Below are positions 1 to 9,279 of a stretch of 64,000 nt of DNA, one piece after another (position 1 is the stretch's first letter; the number at the start of each line of letters is the position of its first letter). The notes below the pieces were generated by a model. It was not told where the DNA came from. It was given only the letters and a program-made list of their open reading frames with translations, and ran no database searches. The DNA is from Bryobacteraceae bacterium (GTDB taxonomy: Bacteria > Acidobacteriota > Terriglobia > Bryobacterales > Bryobacteraceae), in assembly GCA_030041495.1 (NCBI GenBank), contig JASHNT010000055.1, forward strand, positions 49,442-113,441. The letters are read 5' to 3'. The position numbers were made by a program, and so were the translations under genes.

Positions 1-8
1 ACTCAAGA

Positions 9-2174
9 CTACTTTCGTTCCGGAAGAGCGAAAACATAGAGGCCGTTGCCGGTCGTGGGATAGCGCAGTTCGGTGGCGATTACCGCAGGCACATTGCGCG
101 GGCTGCCGCCCCCGTTGGCCGTCGTAACGGCGACATATTGCTTCCCGCCGGCGCTGAAGGTCAACGGGAAGCCTTGGACCGCAGCCGGCAACCGGGTCTG
201 CCAGAGAATGCGTCCTGTGTTGACGTCGAAGGCGCGGAAGTTGCGGTCAAGGTCACCCACGAAAGCGATTCCGCCGGCGGTGGAGAGAACGCCGGTGAGG
301 AAGGGCGCGCGCTGCTCATACTTCCACAGCTCGCGCATCGAGCGGATGTCATATGCCGCGAGCTTGCCAATGTTGCCGTTCGACCCCGGCATCTCGAACC
401 AGCGCCGCAGAGCGCCGTTGCCGCTGCCCCCGCCGGCGACTTTCTCGATGGCTTGCCCGTTCATCTCCAGACAGCTCTGGCTGAGAGGAACGATCAAGCG
501 GTTCCCAGGCGGATAATACGTCATGGACGGCCAGTTCTTGCCGCCCTCGGTGGAAGGACACGCGGTCACCCATTCTCCGATGCGCTGCTCGACGATGTCG
601 TTGCGATAGTGCGGCTCGCCGGTCTGCGGGTCGATCGAATCGTAGACATTTTGGAACACCATCTCGTGGTGGCCGAGATATTGGCCGGTCTTGCGATCGA
701 GCTTCCACAGAATGCCGGTCTTTCCGGCGCTGAACACGTAGTTGCGGCCCTGATCATCCACCAGCACGCGCTCGAAAACTTCATCCAGATCCAGCGTTTC
801 GCCGGGAGCGTAGCTGTGATACCACGCAAGCTTTCCGGTATCGGCATTCAGCGCCAGAGTCGAGTTGGCGTAGAGCGTCGCGCCGTTGCCCGACTGGCGG
901 CTGGCGCGCATCCACGGCTTGGCTTGCGCGGTACCCCAATAGGTCAAATTCAGCTCCGGATCGTAGCTGCCGGTGATCCACTGCTCGACTCCGGCGCGAA
1001 AGATGTTGGGCAGTCCGCCCCAGGTGTCGCCTCCGGGCTCGCCCTCCAGCGCAACAGTTCGAAAGCGCCAAACTTCCTTACCGGTCGAGGCGTCGTGGGC
1101 GCTGATGAAGCATTTCTCCTCGCGATACACGTCGCAGGAATCGCGCCCGAGACCCTGGATCAGCTTGCCATTGACCGCGAGCGGTCCGCTGGAAGCCGAG
1201 TATTCGATGCCCTTGGACTTGTCGCCAAGGTCGGTCTCCCAGATCTGTCTGCCGTTGCGCGCGTCGAAGGCGAGCAGATGAGCTTCCCCGGTGGCGACGA
1301 AGATTTTGTCGCCGTAAATGGCGATGCCGCGCATGGCAGGCGCGTTGGGGACGGAGCCATAGCGATTCTCCCAGATCAACTCGCCGGTCTTCGCATCGAG
1401 CGCCTGCAGCACCATTCCTGCGTTGTTCACGTAAAGCACGCCGTTGTGCACAATTGGCGCGGGCTGATTTCCGTTGCTTGCGCCCTCCTGCATCGCCCAG
1501 CTCCAGGCCAGTTGCAGGCCGGCGACATTCTGCGCGGTGATCTGATTCAGAGGGCTGTAGTAGGTGGCCTTGTAATCGTGCCGGATCATCAGCCAGTCCG
1601 CTGGATCGGGATTGCGCAGCATGGCGTCGGTGACGGGAACATAGTTGGCGACTTCGCCGCTTACAGTAATTCCACGTGGGACTTGCGGCGTTTGCGTACC
1701 GGCTGCAGGCGGCGGCGGTCCTTCTAGAGCCGCGGCGCCTTGTAAATAAATGGCACGCTGACCCGTCGCGGTGTCCCGAATTGCAACACCGGAATCGGCG
1801 GTCAGCGCACGGTCACCGGGTCTGGCGCTATTGGCATCGAGGATGAACGCGGCAAGATCGACGTAAGTCTGATCGGGAAGAGAACCGCCGGCGCCGGGAG
1901 GCATGGTCGCTCGCATAAAGGCGATCAATTCGCCCGTGGTCCGCGCGCCCCATTGGCTCATGAAGGTCGCGCCGGCCAGTTGCGGGCCTTCGCGTCCGGA
2001 AAGGTCCGGCGCATGGCAGGCCTCGCAGTTGGTCTGATAGGCTGCGCGTCCGCTGCCCGCTTGTGCTGCCGTGTAAGGACCAGGCGGGCGCTGTTGGGCG
2101 ACGAGCTGCGTGACAAGCATCACCCCTGCAAATGCAGCGGCCATCGCCGCGGCGCGTGTGATTCGAATCTTCAC
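9..2174 (-). CDS. PQQ-dependent dehydrogenase with N-terminal cytochrome c
   Basis: A 721-residue exported quinoprotein. Residues 1-27 form a signal peptide ending near VAQQ. A c-type haem site CEACH lies at residues 50-54, with a TMPPGAGG segment near 90 that can supply the methionine ligand. The rest is a PQQ beta-propeller beginning around [19 protein letters not shown] and containing repeated tryptophan-docking strands such as [12 protein letters not shown] and [18 protein letters not shown]. The family oxidises alcohols or aldoses in the periplasm and passes electrons to cytochrome c. Here the cytochrome is at the N-terminus, whereas classical quinohaemoprotein alcohol dehydrogenases carry it at the C-terminus. 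The substrate cannot be read from the sequence. The gene is monocistronic at the window edge. Confidence 0.88.
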   Translation of the reverse strand: MKIRITRAAAMAAAFAGVMLVTQLVAQQRPPGPYTAAQAGSGRAAYQTNCEACHAPDLSGREGPQLAGATFMSQWGARTTGELIAFMRATMPPGAGGSLPDQTYVDLAAFILDANSARPGDRALTADSGVAIRDTATGQRAIYLQGAAALEGPPPPAAGTQTPQVPRGITVSGEVANYVPVTDAMLRNPDPADWLMIRHDYKATYYSPLNQITAQNVAGLQLAWSWAMQEGASNGNQPAPIVHNGVLYVNNAGMVLQALDAKTGELIWENRYGSVPNAPAMRGIAIYGDKIFVATGEAHLLAFDARNGRQIWETDLGDKSKGIEYSASSGPLAVNGKLIQGLGRDSCDVYREEKCFISAHDASTGKEVWRFRTVALEGEPGGDTWGGLPNIFRAGVEQWITGSYDPELNLTYWGTAQAKPWMRASRQSGNGATLYANSTLALNADTGKLAWYHSYAPGETLDLDEVFERVLVDDQGRNYVFSAGKTGILWKLDRKTGQYLGHHEMVFQNVYDSIDPQTGEPHYRNDIVEQRIGEWVTACPSTEGGKNWPSMTYYPPGNRLIVPLSQSCLEMNGQAIEKVAGGGSGNGALRRWFEMPGSNGNIGKLAAYDIRSMRELWKYEQRAPFLTGVLSTAGGIAFVGDLDRNFRAFDVNTGRILWQTRLPAAVQGFPLTFSAGGKQYVAVTTANGGGSPRNVPAVIATELRYPTTGNGLYVFALPERK

Positions 2175-2624
2175 TGGAATTGCCCCCGTCGCGTAGCTTA
2201 CAACAGATGCCGCGCCAGCGACCAGCGGCAGTACCTGAAGCTGAGACGTACTGCAATCAAGGGTTTGGCAGCACGCGTGCTCTATCTCGGTATCATGAAT
2301 TCACCGTCGTCATATAGTTCGTCGTTAGTACGCACGCTGCTGTGGTTTGCCCCTGCCGAAGTTTTCGCTCAGCCGGCGGCACCTACGACATCGGCCATCC
2401 GGCCAATTACCGCTCACCGAGTTCGTCCCGCAGCGAGTTTGTGGGACAATTTGTCCCTTTTTGCGGACGTCTTCGAGCTTCGCGCGTGGCGGCGCATGAA
2501 TCCGCTGGAAGGCTTCCTGTTGGCCGCCTATGTTGCCGCCGTAGCGCAGCCCCTGGTCTATGGGTCGCTCGGCAACAGTGTTGTTGCGCTGATGACGCCG
2601 GTCCGTTAGACGCGAGGGCCGCTC
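2175..2624. other. Intergenic stretch without a convincing gene
   Basis: About 450 bases between the divergently placed PQQ dehydrogenase and the end of the MFS gene. The only open frame is a plus-strand ATG at 2295 running to 2609 (104 residues). It has no Shine-Dalgarno sequence, no recognisable domain and an alanine/proline-rich composition, so I do not call it a gene. The stretch contains a short perfect palindrome at 2443-2457, listed separately. Confidence 0.5.
2443..2457. repeat. GGGACAA / TTGTCCC palindrome
   Basis: A 7-bp perfect inverted repeat around one central T. The same GGGACAA word occurs twice more at 3862-3884 on the other side of the MFS gene, so the two sites bracket that gene. 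It may be an operator or part of a dispersed element; the sequence does not decide. Confidence 0.4.
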
Positions 2625-3791
2625 TTAGGCTGCCTCACTCCGCACAAACGAGACGCCGCGTGCCTCCGGCCCGAACCAGATGACGATCGACCCCACGATA
2701 AACACCCCGGCCGCAAGCCCGCCCATCGCCGCTGCGTATGTGAAGTGCTCGCCCAGCAAAGCCTCCACATAGGCGATACTCGAAGCGATCAGTACGCCAA
2801 TCTGATATGCGAAGCCCGGGAAAAATCCGCGCACCTGAGGTGGTGAAAGTTCGTTGATGTGCGCGGGAATCACTCCCCAGGCTCCCTGCACCATAAACTG
2901 CATCAGAAACGCGCCCAGCATCACCAAAGCCCGGCTGGGAGCGAACACCCACAACGGAATCACGCACACCGCCAGCAATGCCGCGGCGATCATCGAGATC
3001 CTCCGCCCGCGGCGGTCCGATATATATCCGATGATGAGTCCGCCCACGATCGCGCCCAGCATGGAGATTGCGGTGACTCCCGAAGTTGCTCCGACACTGT
3101 AGTGGAGCTGGCGCTGCAGATAGGTTGGGTACATGTCTTGCGTGCCATGCGAGATGCAGTTCATCATCGCCATCAGCAACACCAGATACAGAAACAGACG
3201 CAGGTTTCCGAAGATGGCTCCGCGGTATGTGGTCCAATCCGTCCGCGACTGATGCCAGGCCTGGGATTCCTCGACGCGCGTGCAGATCAGAACGGTGATC
3301 GCGGCGGGAATCACACCCACGAAAAACATCGCCCGCCAGCCCCAGCGCGGGAATACCGTGAACAGCGCGCCAGCCGCGAGCAAATACCCCACCGCGTAGC
3401 CCTGTTGCAATAATCCGGACGCGACGCCGCGCCACTTCGCCGGCACCGATTCGAGGACCAGGCTGGCCCCCACTCCCCAATTTCCTCCCATGCCGATTCC
3501 GTACAGCAAGCGCGTAAACAGGAAGACGGAGTAGGTGGGCGCGAGCCCCGAAAACACCTCCATCAGCGAATAGAATGCGATGTTGGCCATCAAAATGGGT
3601 CTGCGCCCGTAGCGGTCCGCGAGCAAACCGAAAATAAATGCGCCGATGGGCCGGGTGGCGAGCGTAGCGGTTGTGGTCAGGGCCAGCGCGGGGATGGATC
3701 GGCCGAAGTCCTTGGCCACCTCTGGTAACACTAGCGCGAGCACGAAGAAATCGAACGCGTCGAAGGTCCAGCCCAGAAATCCGGCGGCCAT
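2625..3791 (-). CDS. MFS transporter (metabolite:H+ symporter / sialate-type)
   Basis: A 388-residue (from the ATG) inner-membrane transporter with about twelve hydrophobic segments. The start GFLGWTFDAFDFFVLALVLP matches the TM1 signature of the NanT/aromatic-acid branch of the major facilitator superfamily. The loop 2-3 motif appears as GLLADRYGRRP. A second GYISDRRGRR motif sits in the C-terminal half. The ATG at 3791 has no Shine-Dalgarno and would begin TM1 almost at residue 1. An in-frame CTG at 3845 lies 9 nt after a perfect AGGAGG and would add 18 residues, giving a normal cytosolic N-tail, so the true start may be there. Substrate unknown; a carboxylate is a reasonable guess from the family and neighbours. 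Confidence 0.8.
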   Translation of the reverse strand: MAAGFLGWTFDAFDFFVLALVLPEVAKDFGRSIPALALTTTATLATRPIGAFIFGLLADRYGRRPILMANIAFYSLMEVFSGLAPTYSVFLFTRLLYGIGMGGNWGVGASLVLESVPAKWRGVASGLLQQGYAVGYLLAAGALFTVFPRWGWRAMFFVGVIPAAITVLICTRVEESQAWHQSRTDWTTYRGAIFGNLRLFLYLVLLMAMMNCISHGTQDMYPTYLQRQLHYSVGATSGVTAISMLGAIVGGLIIGYISDRRGRRISMIAAALLAVCVIPLWVFAPSRALVMLGAFLMQFMVQGAWGVIPAHINELSPPQVRGFFPGFAYQIGVLIASSIAYVEALLGEHFTYAAAMGGLAAGVFIVGSIVIWFGPEARGVSFVRSEAA

Positions 3792-3849
3792 CGCGCTGCG
3801 CGCGGTCGCATTCGTGGCCGCTCGTGCCTGGACTCCGTGGGCCAGAACC

Positions 3850-3884
3850 TGTCCCCTCCTTGGGACAAACTACCGGGACAAACT
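3850..3884. repeat. Repeated GGGACAAACT words with inverted TGTCCC
   Basis: TGTCCC at 3850-3855 and GGGACA at 3862-3867 form a 6-bp inverted repeat with a 6-nt loop. GGGACAAACT occurs at 3862-3871 and again at 3875-3884. The block overlaps the ribosome-binding region of the minus-strand MFS gene. It may be an operator, since the same word is palindromic at 2443, or a remnant of a dispersed element. Confidence 0.4.
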
Positions 3885-3931
3885 GCCAGTGTCGCACGGT
3901 TGGAGGCTGAGCGCCCTGGGAGAGGTGATGC

Positions 3932-5158
3932 TTAGCCGGCGGCTTCCGCGATCGGCCTGGATGCTTCGCCCAATCTGGCCGCGGAAACGTGCCGGCCCGA
4001 TTCGATCCAGCTCTGCGCAGCGTCGCGCTCCTCACCCGGTCGATTCATCGCGAATGCCGCCACGGCTGCCGACGTGCGTAACCACCAGACGCTAAAACTG
4101 GAGCTGTGTAGATCGCCGCGATGGACCGTCTCTTCGGCATCTGCGGGGTCGCCCCAGAATTCGTAAGAGAGGTCGAACACATCCGAGAAGAAGTAGGGGA
4201 CGTGGCGGAAAGGGGCGCGCTTTGCCAGGATCGTCTCCGCGCAGTGCTGCGCCTGCGAAACCGCGTTATCCCAATGCTCCACACGCCGGCGCTTTTTGAA
4301 AACGAGATCCGGGTAATTCGCGATGTCTCCCGCGGCGAAGATGCCGAGCTGGCTTGTCTCTAGATATTCGTTCACGATCACGCCATCGCCAAGCTCGATG
4401 CCGCTACCCGAGAAGATCTCGTTGGCCGGCCGTGCTCCCACTCCCGCCACAACCATCTGGCAGGTGACGGAGGAGCCATCGGCCAGCGCAACGGAGTTGA
4501 CGGCCGAGTCGCCGCGCAGCTCCGCGACGGTGGCGGACTTGATGAAGCGGATTCCGCGAGCCGTGTAGTAGTCCTCGAAGAACTGTGACATCCGCGGCGT
4601 GAAGAATCGCTTCCAGATGCGATCTTCGTTAAGAATTATGGTCACGGCAAGGCCCTTTTGCCCGAGTATCGCGGCCACTTCCATTCCGATGAATCCGCCC
4701 CCGATAACCGCCGCTTGCTTTGCCCGCGCCGCACAATCGCGGATGCGTGCGGAATCGGCGAGCGAGCGCAAGTACAGCACATTGGCCAGCTTCGCGCCGG
4801 GCAAGTCCAAATGCCGCGCGTTCGCGCCGGTGGCGAGAATCAGTTTCTCGAACGCGAACTCCTCGCCCGAGTTCAAGCGCAGCCTGCGGTGCTCGGAGTC
4901 CAGCCCCGTGATCGCAGTGCCCAACCGCACTTCGATACCGTGCTCGCGATAAAAATCGTCCGGGTTGATGCGGATGCTCTCGACTGTATCTTTGCCCGCA
5001 AGGAATCCTTTCGAGAGCGGCGGGCGCTCATAGGGGACCGAGGTGTCCGCGGAAAGAATCGCAAGTTCGCCCGGCTTCAGCCCGAGCTCGACCATCCGTT
5101 TCGCGGCGTAACCGGCAACCATGCCGCCGCCTGCGACCGCGATTTTCGCTCCCCTCAT
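3932..5158 (-). CDS. FAD-dependent NAD(P)H oxidoreductase (ferredoxin reductase / AIF-like)
   Basis: A 408-residue flavoprotein of the rubredoxin/ferredoxin reductase class. The FAD-binding Rossmann motif is GGGMVAGYAAK near residue 10. The NAD(P)-binding motif is GGGFIGMEVAA near residue 153. The second FAD motif GIFAAGDIANYPD is near residue 273. The C-terminal domain contains FSDVFDLSYEFWGD, typical of this family. It probably moves electrons from NAD(P)H to a ferredoxin or rubredoxin partner, not encoded nearby. Its ATG overlaps the stop of the upstream truncated NHL gene by 4 nt (ATGA), so the two were co-transcribed and translationally coupled. This link suggests the pair once served one catabolic function. 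Confidence 0.85.
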   Translation of the reverse strand: MRGAKIAVAGGGMVAGYAAKRMVELGLKPGELAILSADTSVPYERPPLSKGFLAGKDTVESIRINPDDFYREHGIEVRLGTAITGLDSEHRRLRLNSGEEFAFEKLILATGANARHLDLPGAKLANVLYLRSLADSARIRDCAARAKQAAVIGGGFIGMEVAAILGQKGLAVTIILNEDRIWKRFFTPRMSQFFEDYYTARGIRFIKSATVAELRGDSAVNSVALADGSSVTCQMVVAGVGARPANEIFSGSGIELGDGVIVNEYLETSQLGIFAAGDIANYPDLVFKKRRRVEHWDNAVSQAQHCAETILAKRAPFRHVPYFFSDVFDLSYEFWGDPADAEETVHRGDLHSSSFSVWWLRTSAAVAAFAMNRPGEERDAAQSWIESGRHVSAARLGEASRPIAEAAG

Positions 5159-5517
5159 CGAGCCCCCGGCGATAGGATGCGGATGTGTTTTTCCAGCATC
5201 TGGCGGCGCACAACGGCTCCGTCGACATTGCCGTCGGAATCGACTCCCACGCCTTCCCCGCCGCTGTGTTCGGTGGTGGTCGATTCGATGTCTTGGATGA
5301 AATACTTGACCGATCCATCCTTGGCCCTAGCGATGCGGATGCCCTTCTTCCAACCCGCTGTCACGGCGGCCCATTTCGCGGTGCCTGCGGGAAGCTCACG
5401 CCAATCGCGCACGGTGCGAAAGGGATTGGGAAGGTCATTAATCGGCTGGCTGAAAGATTGCGCTAACGCGGCCGCGGCCAGGCAACAGAACGACGTAAGC
5501 ATTCCGCAACGTTGCAT
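5155..5517 (-). pseudogene. Internally deleted NHL/beta-propeller secreted protein
   Basis: A 120-residue frame with a good GGGAGG ribosome-binding site before the ATG at 5517 and a signal peptide (CCLAAAALAQ). After it comes PINDLPNPFRTVRDW, which resembles the first strand of acidobacterial six-bladed NHL proteins. The sequence then jumps directly to GWKKGIRIARAKDGSVKYF, EGVGVDSDGNV and VVRRQMLEKH, which resemble their last blade. The middle blades are missing although the frame stays open. I infer an in-frame deletion of most of the propeller. It could instead be a small secreted protein built from those ends. It overlaps the downstream oxidoreductase start by 4 nt. Confidence 0.55.
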
Positions 5518-5571
5518 GGGACCTCCCGTGCCCAGCCGCCGCGTCAAGCGCGGGTGTCGAGCGCCATCAGA

Positions 5572-5581
5572 CTAGCGCTAG
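5572..5581. promoter_or_regulatory. CTAGCGCTAG palindrome before tcuA
   Basis: A perfect 10-bp palindrome 12 nt upstream of the tcuA GTG start, in the short gap between the divergent NHL remnant and tcuA. Its position suits an operator, but no regulator gene of the tcuR type lies in the window. Confidence 0.3.
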
Positions 5582-5593
5582 CATAACACCAAG

Positions 5594-6967
5594 GTGCCAG
5601 AGGAGCTTCCCCTATTCGACGTCGTGGTGATCGGCGGCGGCAATGCCGGCATGTCCGCGGCGCTTACGGCCAGCGAAGCCGGGGTGCGCGTACTGGTGCT
5701 AGAAAGTGCGGCACCTGGGATGCGCGGCGGCAACAGCCGGCACACGCGCAACATGCGCCGCATCAGCCAGGCGTATCCGGAAGCCGAGTATCTCGCGGAT
5801 CTGCTAAAAGTGACCGGAGGTAAGACCGACGAGCAACTGGCTCGCATCGCCATCCGTGAATCGTTTCCGGCTCACGCTTGGATGCAGGCCCACGGAGTGC
5901 GATTTCAGCCCGCGCTCGGCGGCACTCTGCATCTCGATCGCACTAATGCGTTCTTTCTCGGCGGAGGCAAGGCGGTACTGAATGGTTACTACGCCGCGGC
6001 TGAACGGCGCGGCATTCGAATCCTTTACAACGCTGAGGTCACGGCATTGAATATTTCGCGCGGCGTTTTCGAAAGCGGGACCGCGATCCAGAATGGCGAG
6101 CCGCTAAACTTTCGCGCGAAGGCTCTCGTGGCGGCGGCGGGAGGATTCGAAGCGAATCTGGAGTGGCTGGAAGAAGCCTGGGGCGAAGCGGCGCGCAATT
6201 TTCTGGTGCGTGGGACGCCGCATAACCAAGGCAAAATTCTCAAGGCTCTGCTGGAAAACGGGGCGGAGTCCGCGGGCGACCCTCGCCAGTGCCACGCCAT
6301 CGCCATCGACGCTCGCTCGCCCAAATTCGACGGCGGCATCGTCACCCGGCTGGATTCGCTTCCACTCGGGATCGTTGTCAATCGGAACGGGCAGCGCTTC
6401 GATGACGAGGGCGCGGATTTGTGGCCCAAGCGTTACGCGGTGTGGGGACGCTTGATCGCGATGCAGCCGGGGCAAATTGCGTATTCGATCTTCGATTCCA
6501 AGGTGCGCGGTCTATTCATGCCCTCGGTGTTTCCGCCAGTCTGCGCCAACACCATCGCTGAGCTTGCCGCGAAACTCGAATTGCCAGTGGAGGAAACGGA
6601 ATGCACGGTGAAACGGTTCAACCAGGCCGTGATTGGCGGGGGCTTCGATCACTTCCGGCTCGATGGCTGCGGCACGCAGAGCCTTGATCCACCGAAGTCG
6701 AATTGGGCGCAGCGCATTGATGCCCCGCCGTTCTTCGCGTATCCGTTGCGTCCCGGAATCACGTTCACGTATTTGGGAGTCCGTGTGGCGGAATCCGCTG
6801 CGGTGCGCATGCGGGATGGGGCCGCCAGCCCCAACGTCTTCGCGGCTGGCGAAATCATGGCGGGAAACATCCTTGGGGAAGGATATCTCGCTGGAATCGG
6901 AATGACTATCGGCGCAGTTTTCGGCCGGATTGCGGGAAGGGAAGCCGCACGTGCCACACAACACTGA
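5594..6967 (+). CDS. tcuA: FAD-dependent tricarballylate dehydrogenase-like TcuA
   Basis: A 457-residue flavoprotein of the fumarate reductase/succinate dehydrogenase family. The N-terminal FAD motif is VVIGGGNAGMSAALTASEAG (about residues 11-30). GGNSRHTRNMR, close to residue 50, is characteristic of TcuA/CobZ-type proteins. The C-terminal FAD motif is NVFAAGEIMAGNI. TcuA oxidises tricarballylate to cis-aconitate and is re-oxidised by the TcuB membrane protein. Here tcuB follows with a 17-nt overlap, and a TcuC-type transporter faces it. The start is a GTG with only weak AAGG spacing. The reaction is inferred from the three-gene set; another polycarboxylate is possible. Confidence 0.75.
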   Translation: MPEELPLFDVVVIGGGNAGMSAALTASEAGVRVLVLESAAPGMRGGNSRHTRNMRRISQAYPEAEYLADLLKVTGGKTDEQLARIAIRESFPAHAWMQAHGVRFQPALGGTLHLDRTNAFFLGGGKAVLNGYYAAAERRGIRILYNAEVTALNISRGVFESGTAIQNGEPLNFRAKALVAAAGGFEANLEWLEEAWGEAARNFLVRGTPHNQGKILKALLENGAESAGDPRQCHAIAIDARSPKFDGGIVTRLDSLPLGIVVNRNGQRFDDEGADLWPKRYAVWGRLIAMQPGQIAYSIFDSKVRGLFMPSVFPPVCANTIAELAAKLELPVEETECTVKRFNQAVIGGGFDHFRLDGCGTQSLDPPKSNWAQRIDAPPFFAYPLRPGITFTYLGVRVAESAAVRMRDGAASPNVFAAGEIMAGNILGEGYLAGIGMTIGAVFGRIAGREAARATQH

Positions 6968-7976
6968 TCCGCAGCGAGTTCTGGCGATTTGCAACGCCTG
7001 CCGGTATTGCGAAGGCTATTGCGCGGTGTTCCCGGCGATGGAGCGCCGCACGGCCTTCGCTCCGTCCGACGTGGCGTACTTCGCGAATCTGTGCCACAAC
7101 TGCGGCGAATGTTACTACGCCTGCCCCTACACGCCGCCTCACGAATTCGCTGTAAACGTGCCGAAACTCTTAGCCGAACTGCGGGCCCAGTCGTATCGCG
7201 AGTGCGCCCGGCCGCGTTGGTACGGCGCGGGCGTAGCGCTCCCGGCGTTGGCTCTGTGCCTGGTGATCTTTCTCGCCGGCACCCACGAGAACGCGCCCGC
7301 CGCCGGCCAATTCTACAGCGTAATTTCGCATTCGACTATGGTCGCGATTTTCGGTGCGGCAACGATTTTCGTTGCGATCGCGCTGGGCGCGAGCCTGATG
7401 CGGTTTGCCAAAGGCCCGGGTGCCTCAATGGATTCGAAAGCATTCGCGCAGGCATTGCGCGACGCTGCGTCGCTACGCTATCTGTCCGGCGGCGACAGCG
7501 CCTCCTCGGCTCGCCGCTGGTTTCACCATTTCACGTTCTACGGCTTTCTACTCTGTTTCGCGTCGACCACTTCTGCGGCGATCGACCATTATCTGCTCGG
7601 CTTAAGAGCGCCCTATCCATTCTTAAGCGCACCGGTGCTACTGGGAACGCTGGGCGGAATCGGGTTGTTGGCCGGACCGGCGGGGCTGTTCTTCCTCAAG
7701 CGCCATCGCGATCCCTTGATTGTCGATTCGCATCAACATCGCGCGGATGCTTTTTTCTTGGCGATTCTGTTCCTGACCAGTCTAACGGGCCTGCTCTTGC
7801 TGATCCTGCGGAACTGGACCGCTATGAACGTGCTGCTGCGCCTGCATCTCGCCGTAGTGCTGGCGCTTTTCCTCACCATGCCTTATGGGAAATTCGTGCA
7901 CGGCTTCTATCGCTTCGCAGCGTTGGTCCGCTACGCTTTCGAAGCCGCCAGCTCCGCGGGCCGCAAGGCTGTCTGA
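6951..7976 (+). CDS. tcuB: Iron-sulfur membrane electron-transfer protein TcuB
   Basis: A 341-residue TcuB/CitB-type protein. Two cysteine clusters near the N-terminus, CNACRYCEGYC and CHNCGECYYACP, can bind two [4Fe-4S] clusters. About six hydrophobic segments follow from residue 85, including WYGAGVALPALALCLVIF and a final LHLAVVLALFLTMPYGKF helix with histidines suited to haem. The family transfers electrons from reduced TcuA to the quinone pool. I place the start at GTG 6951, preceded by GGAAGGGA and giving 17 nt of overlap with tcuA. A TTG at 6930 is also open but lacks that ribosome-binding site. The 3' end overlaps the convergent tcuC by 46 nt. Confidence 0.8.
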   Translation: MPHNTDPQRVLAICNACRYCEGYCAVFPAMERRTAFAPSDVAYFANLCHNCGECYYACPYTPPHEFAVNVPKLLAELRAQSYRECARPRWYGAGVALPALALCLVIFLAGTHENAPAAGQFYSVISHSTMVAIFGAATIFVAIALGASLMRFAKGPGASMDSKAFAQALRDAASLRYLSGGDSASSARRWFHHFTFYGFLLCFASTTSAAIDHYLLGLRAPYPFLSAPVLLGTLGGIGLLAGPAGLFFLKRHRDPLIVDSHQHRADAFFLAILFLTSLTGLLLLILRNWTAMNVLLRLHLAVVLALFLTMPYGKFVHGFYRFAALVRYAFEAASSAGRKAV

Positions 7977-9220
7977 GACGAAAGCAGCAGCGTCGCCGCC
8001 AGCCCCATCACCGCCGCAAACGACAGCCAGACCCCCGGCATCGCCCGATTTCCAGTCACGTGAATCAACCAAGTCGAAACGGTCGGCGTGAAGCCGCCGA
8101 AGACTCCCGTCGCCAGGCTGTAGGCAAGCGAGAATCCAGAGGCACGCACAGCGGCGGGCATGATCTCGGTCAGGTACACCACCATCGCGCCGTTGTAGCT
8201 TCCGAAGATCGCGGAAAACCACAGCGCCACCGCCAGCAGCCGCGCGAAAGACGGTCCGGCAGCAAGCCATGCCAACGCAGGATAGGCCGTCACCAGCGCG
8301 GCAACGGATGCCGTTATCAGTGGAAGCCGCCGTCCCACCCGATCCGACACAGCACCCATCACCGGCAGCAGCGCCAGATTCGACACGCCGACGCACAGAG
8401 TCACCAGCATGCTCTCACGAGTCGAAAGATGCAAAATCGTTGTGCCGAAGGTCGGCATGTAAGCCGTGATCAAATAGAACGTCACCGTGGTGGTAGTGGA
8501 GAGCATCATCCCCAGGATCACGGTCCGCCAGTTCGCCGCCAGCGTCCGCCAGATCTCGCTGGTTGGGTGACGCTGCTTGCGCGCGCGAAATTCGTCGGTT
8601 TCCGCGAGGGATCGCCGCAACATCAGGAGCAAGGGCACCAGCATCGATCCGGCCAATATCGGAACGCGCCAGCCCCAGTCGAGCATTTGCTCCGGCGGCA
8701 ACCAATGCGTTAGCGCCAAGCCGAAGAGCGCGGCGAAGATCACCGCGGCCTGCTGGCTGCCCGATTGCCACGCAACGTAAAACCCCTTGCGCCCGGGCGT
8801 CGCGATCTCCGCCAGGTACACGCTGACACCGCCGATTTCGACTCCCGCAGACAGTCCTTGCACCAACCTCGCCAACACGACGAATAGCGGAGCCAACAGG
8901 CCCAGAGTGCGATAGCCAGGCAAGCAGCCCGTCGCCAATGTTCCCACAGCCATCAGCGCCAGAGTGAGCAGCAGCCCTTTGCGCCGCCCGTGCCGGTCCA
9001 TGTAAGCTCCCAGCAGAACCGCGCCTAGAGGCCGCATCAGGTATCCAGATCCGAAGGTCGCCAGCGCCAGCATTAGCGAGGCGTAGGCGCTCTGGCTCGG
9101 GAAGAACGCACGCGCAATTCCCGTCGCGTAGTAGCCGAACACCATGAAGTCGTACATCTCCAGGAAATTGCCGGCGGAGACGCGGATCACGTGTCCAGCT
9201 TGGCTGCGGCGCGATGGCAC
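7931..9220 (-). CDS. tcuC: MHS-family tricarballylate/citrate:H+ symporter TcuC-like
   Basis: A 429-residue MFS protein. The N-terminal SAGNFLEMYDFMVFGYYATG is the TM1 signature of the citrate/tricarballylate MHS subfamily, and GAYMDRHGRRKGL is its loop 2-3 motif. About twelve membrane segments follow. I choose GTG 9220, which leaves an 18-residue cytosolic tail as in known TcuC proteins. The frame is open further upstream but the extra sequence is low-complexity arginine/glycine-rich. It imports the substrate of TcuA and TcuB. Unlike the enterobacterial tcuABC operon, the transporter is on the opposite strand, tail to tail with tcuB and overlapping it by 46 nt. Confidence 0.75.
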   Translation of the reverse strand: MPSRRSQAGHVIRVSAGNFLEMYDFMVFGYYATGIARAFFPSQSAYASLMLALATFGSGYLMRPLGAVLLGAYMDRHGRRKGLLLTLALMAVGTLATGCLPGYRTLGLLAPLFVVLARLVQGLSAGVEIGGVSVYLAEIATPGRKGFYVAWQSGSQQAAVIFAALFGLALTHWLPPEQMLDWGWRVPILAGSMLVPLLLMLRRSLAETDEFRARKQRHPTSEIWRTLAANWRTVILGMMLSTTTTVTFYLITAYMPTFGTTILHLSTRESMLVTLCVGVSNLALLPVMGAVSDRVGRRLPLITASVAALVTAYPALAWLAAGPSFARLLAVALWFSAIFGSYNGAMVVYLTEIMPAAVRASGFSLAYSLATGVFGGFTPTVSTWLIHVTGNRAMPGVWLSFAAVMGLAATLLLSSQTALRPAELAASKA

Positions 9221-9279
9221 GTTTGCTAGTGTAGCGGGTCCCGAATGCAAGTCGCCGCGCGAGCGGCTATCGAGAGCTG

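Noticed and set aside
138..1727. A 529-residue plus-strand open frame opposite the PQQ dehydrogenase
   Set aside because: It is an antisense shadow caused by high GC; it has no domain pattern, while the minus strand gives clear cytochrome and PQQ motifs.
2295..2609. A 104-residue plus-strand frame in the gap before the MFS gene
   Set aside because: No ribosome-binding site and no protein-like pattern.
6989..8713. A long plus-strand frame across tcuB and tcuC
   Set aside because: Arginine/serine-rich out-of-frame translation of two clear genes.
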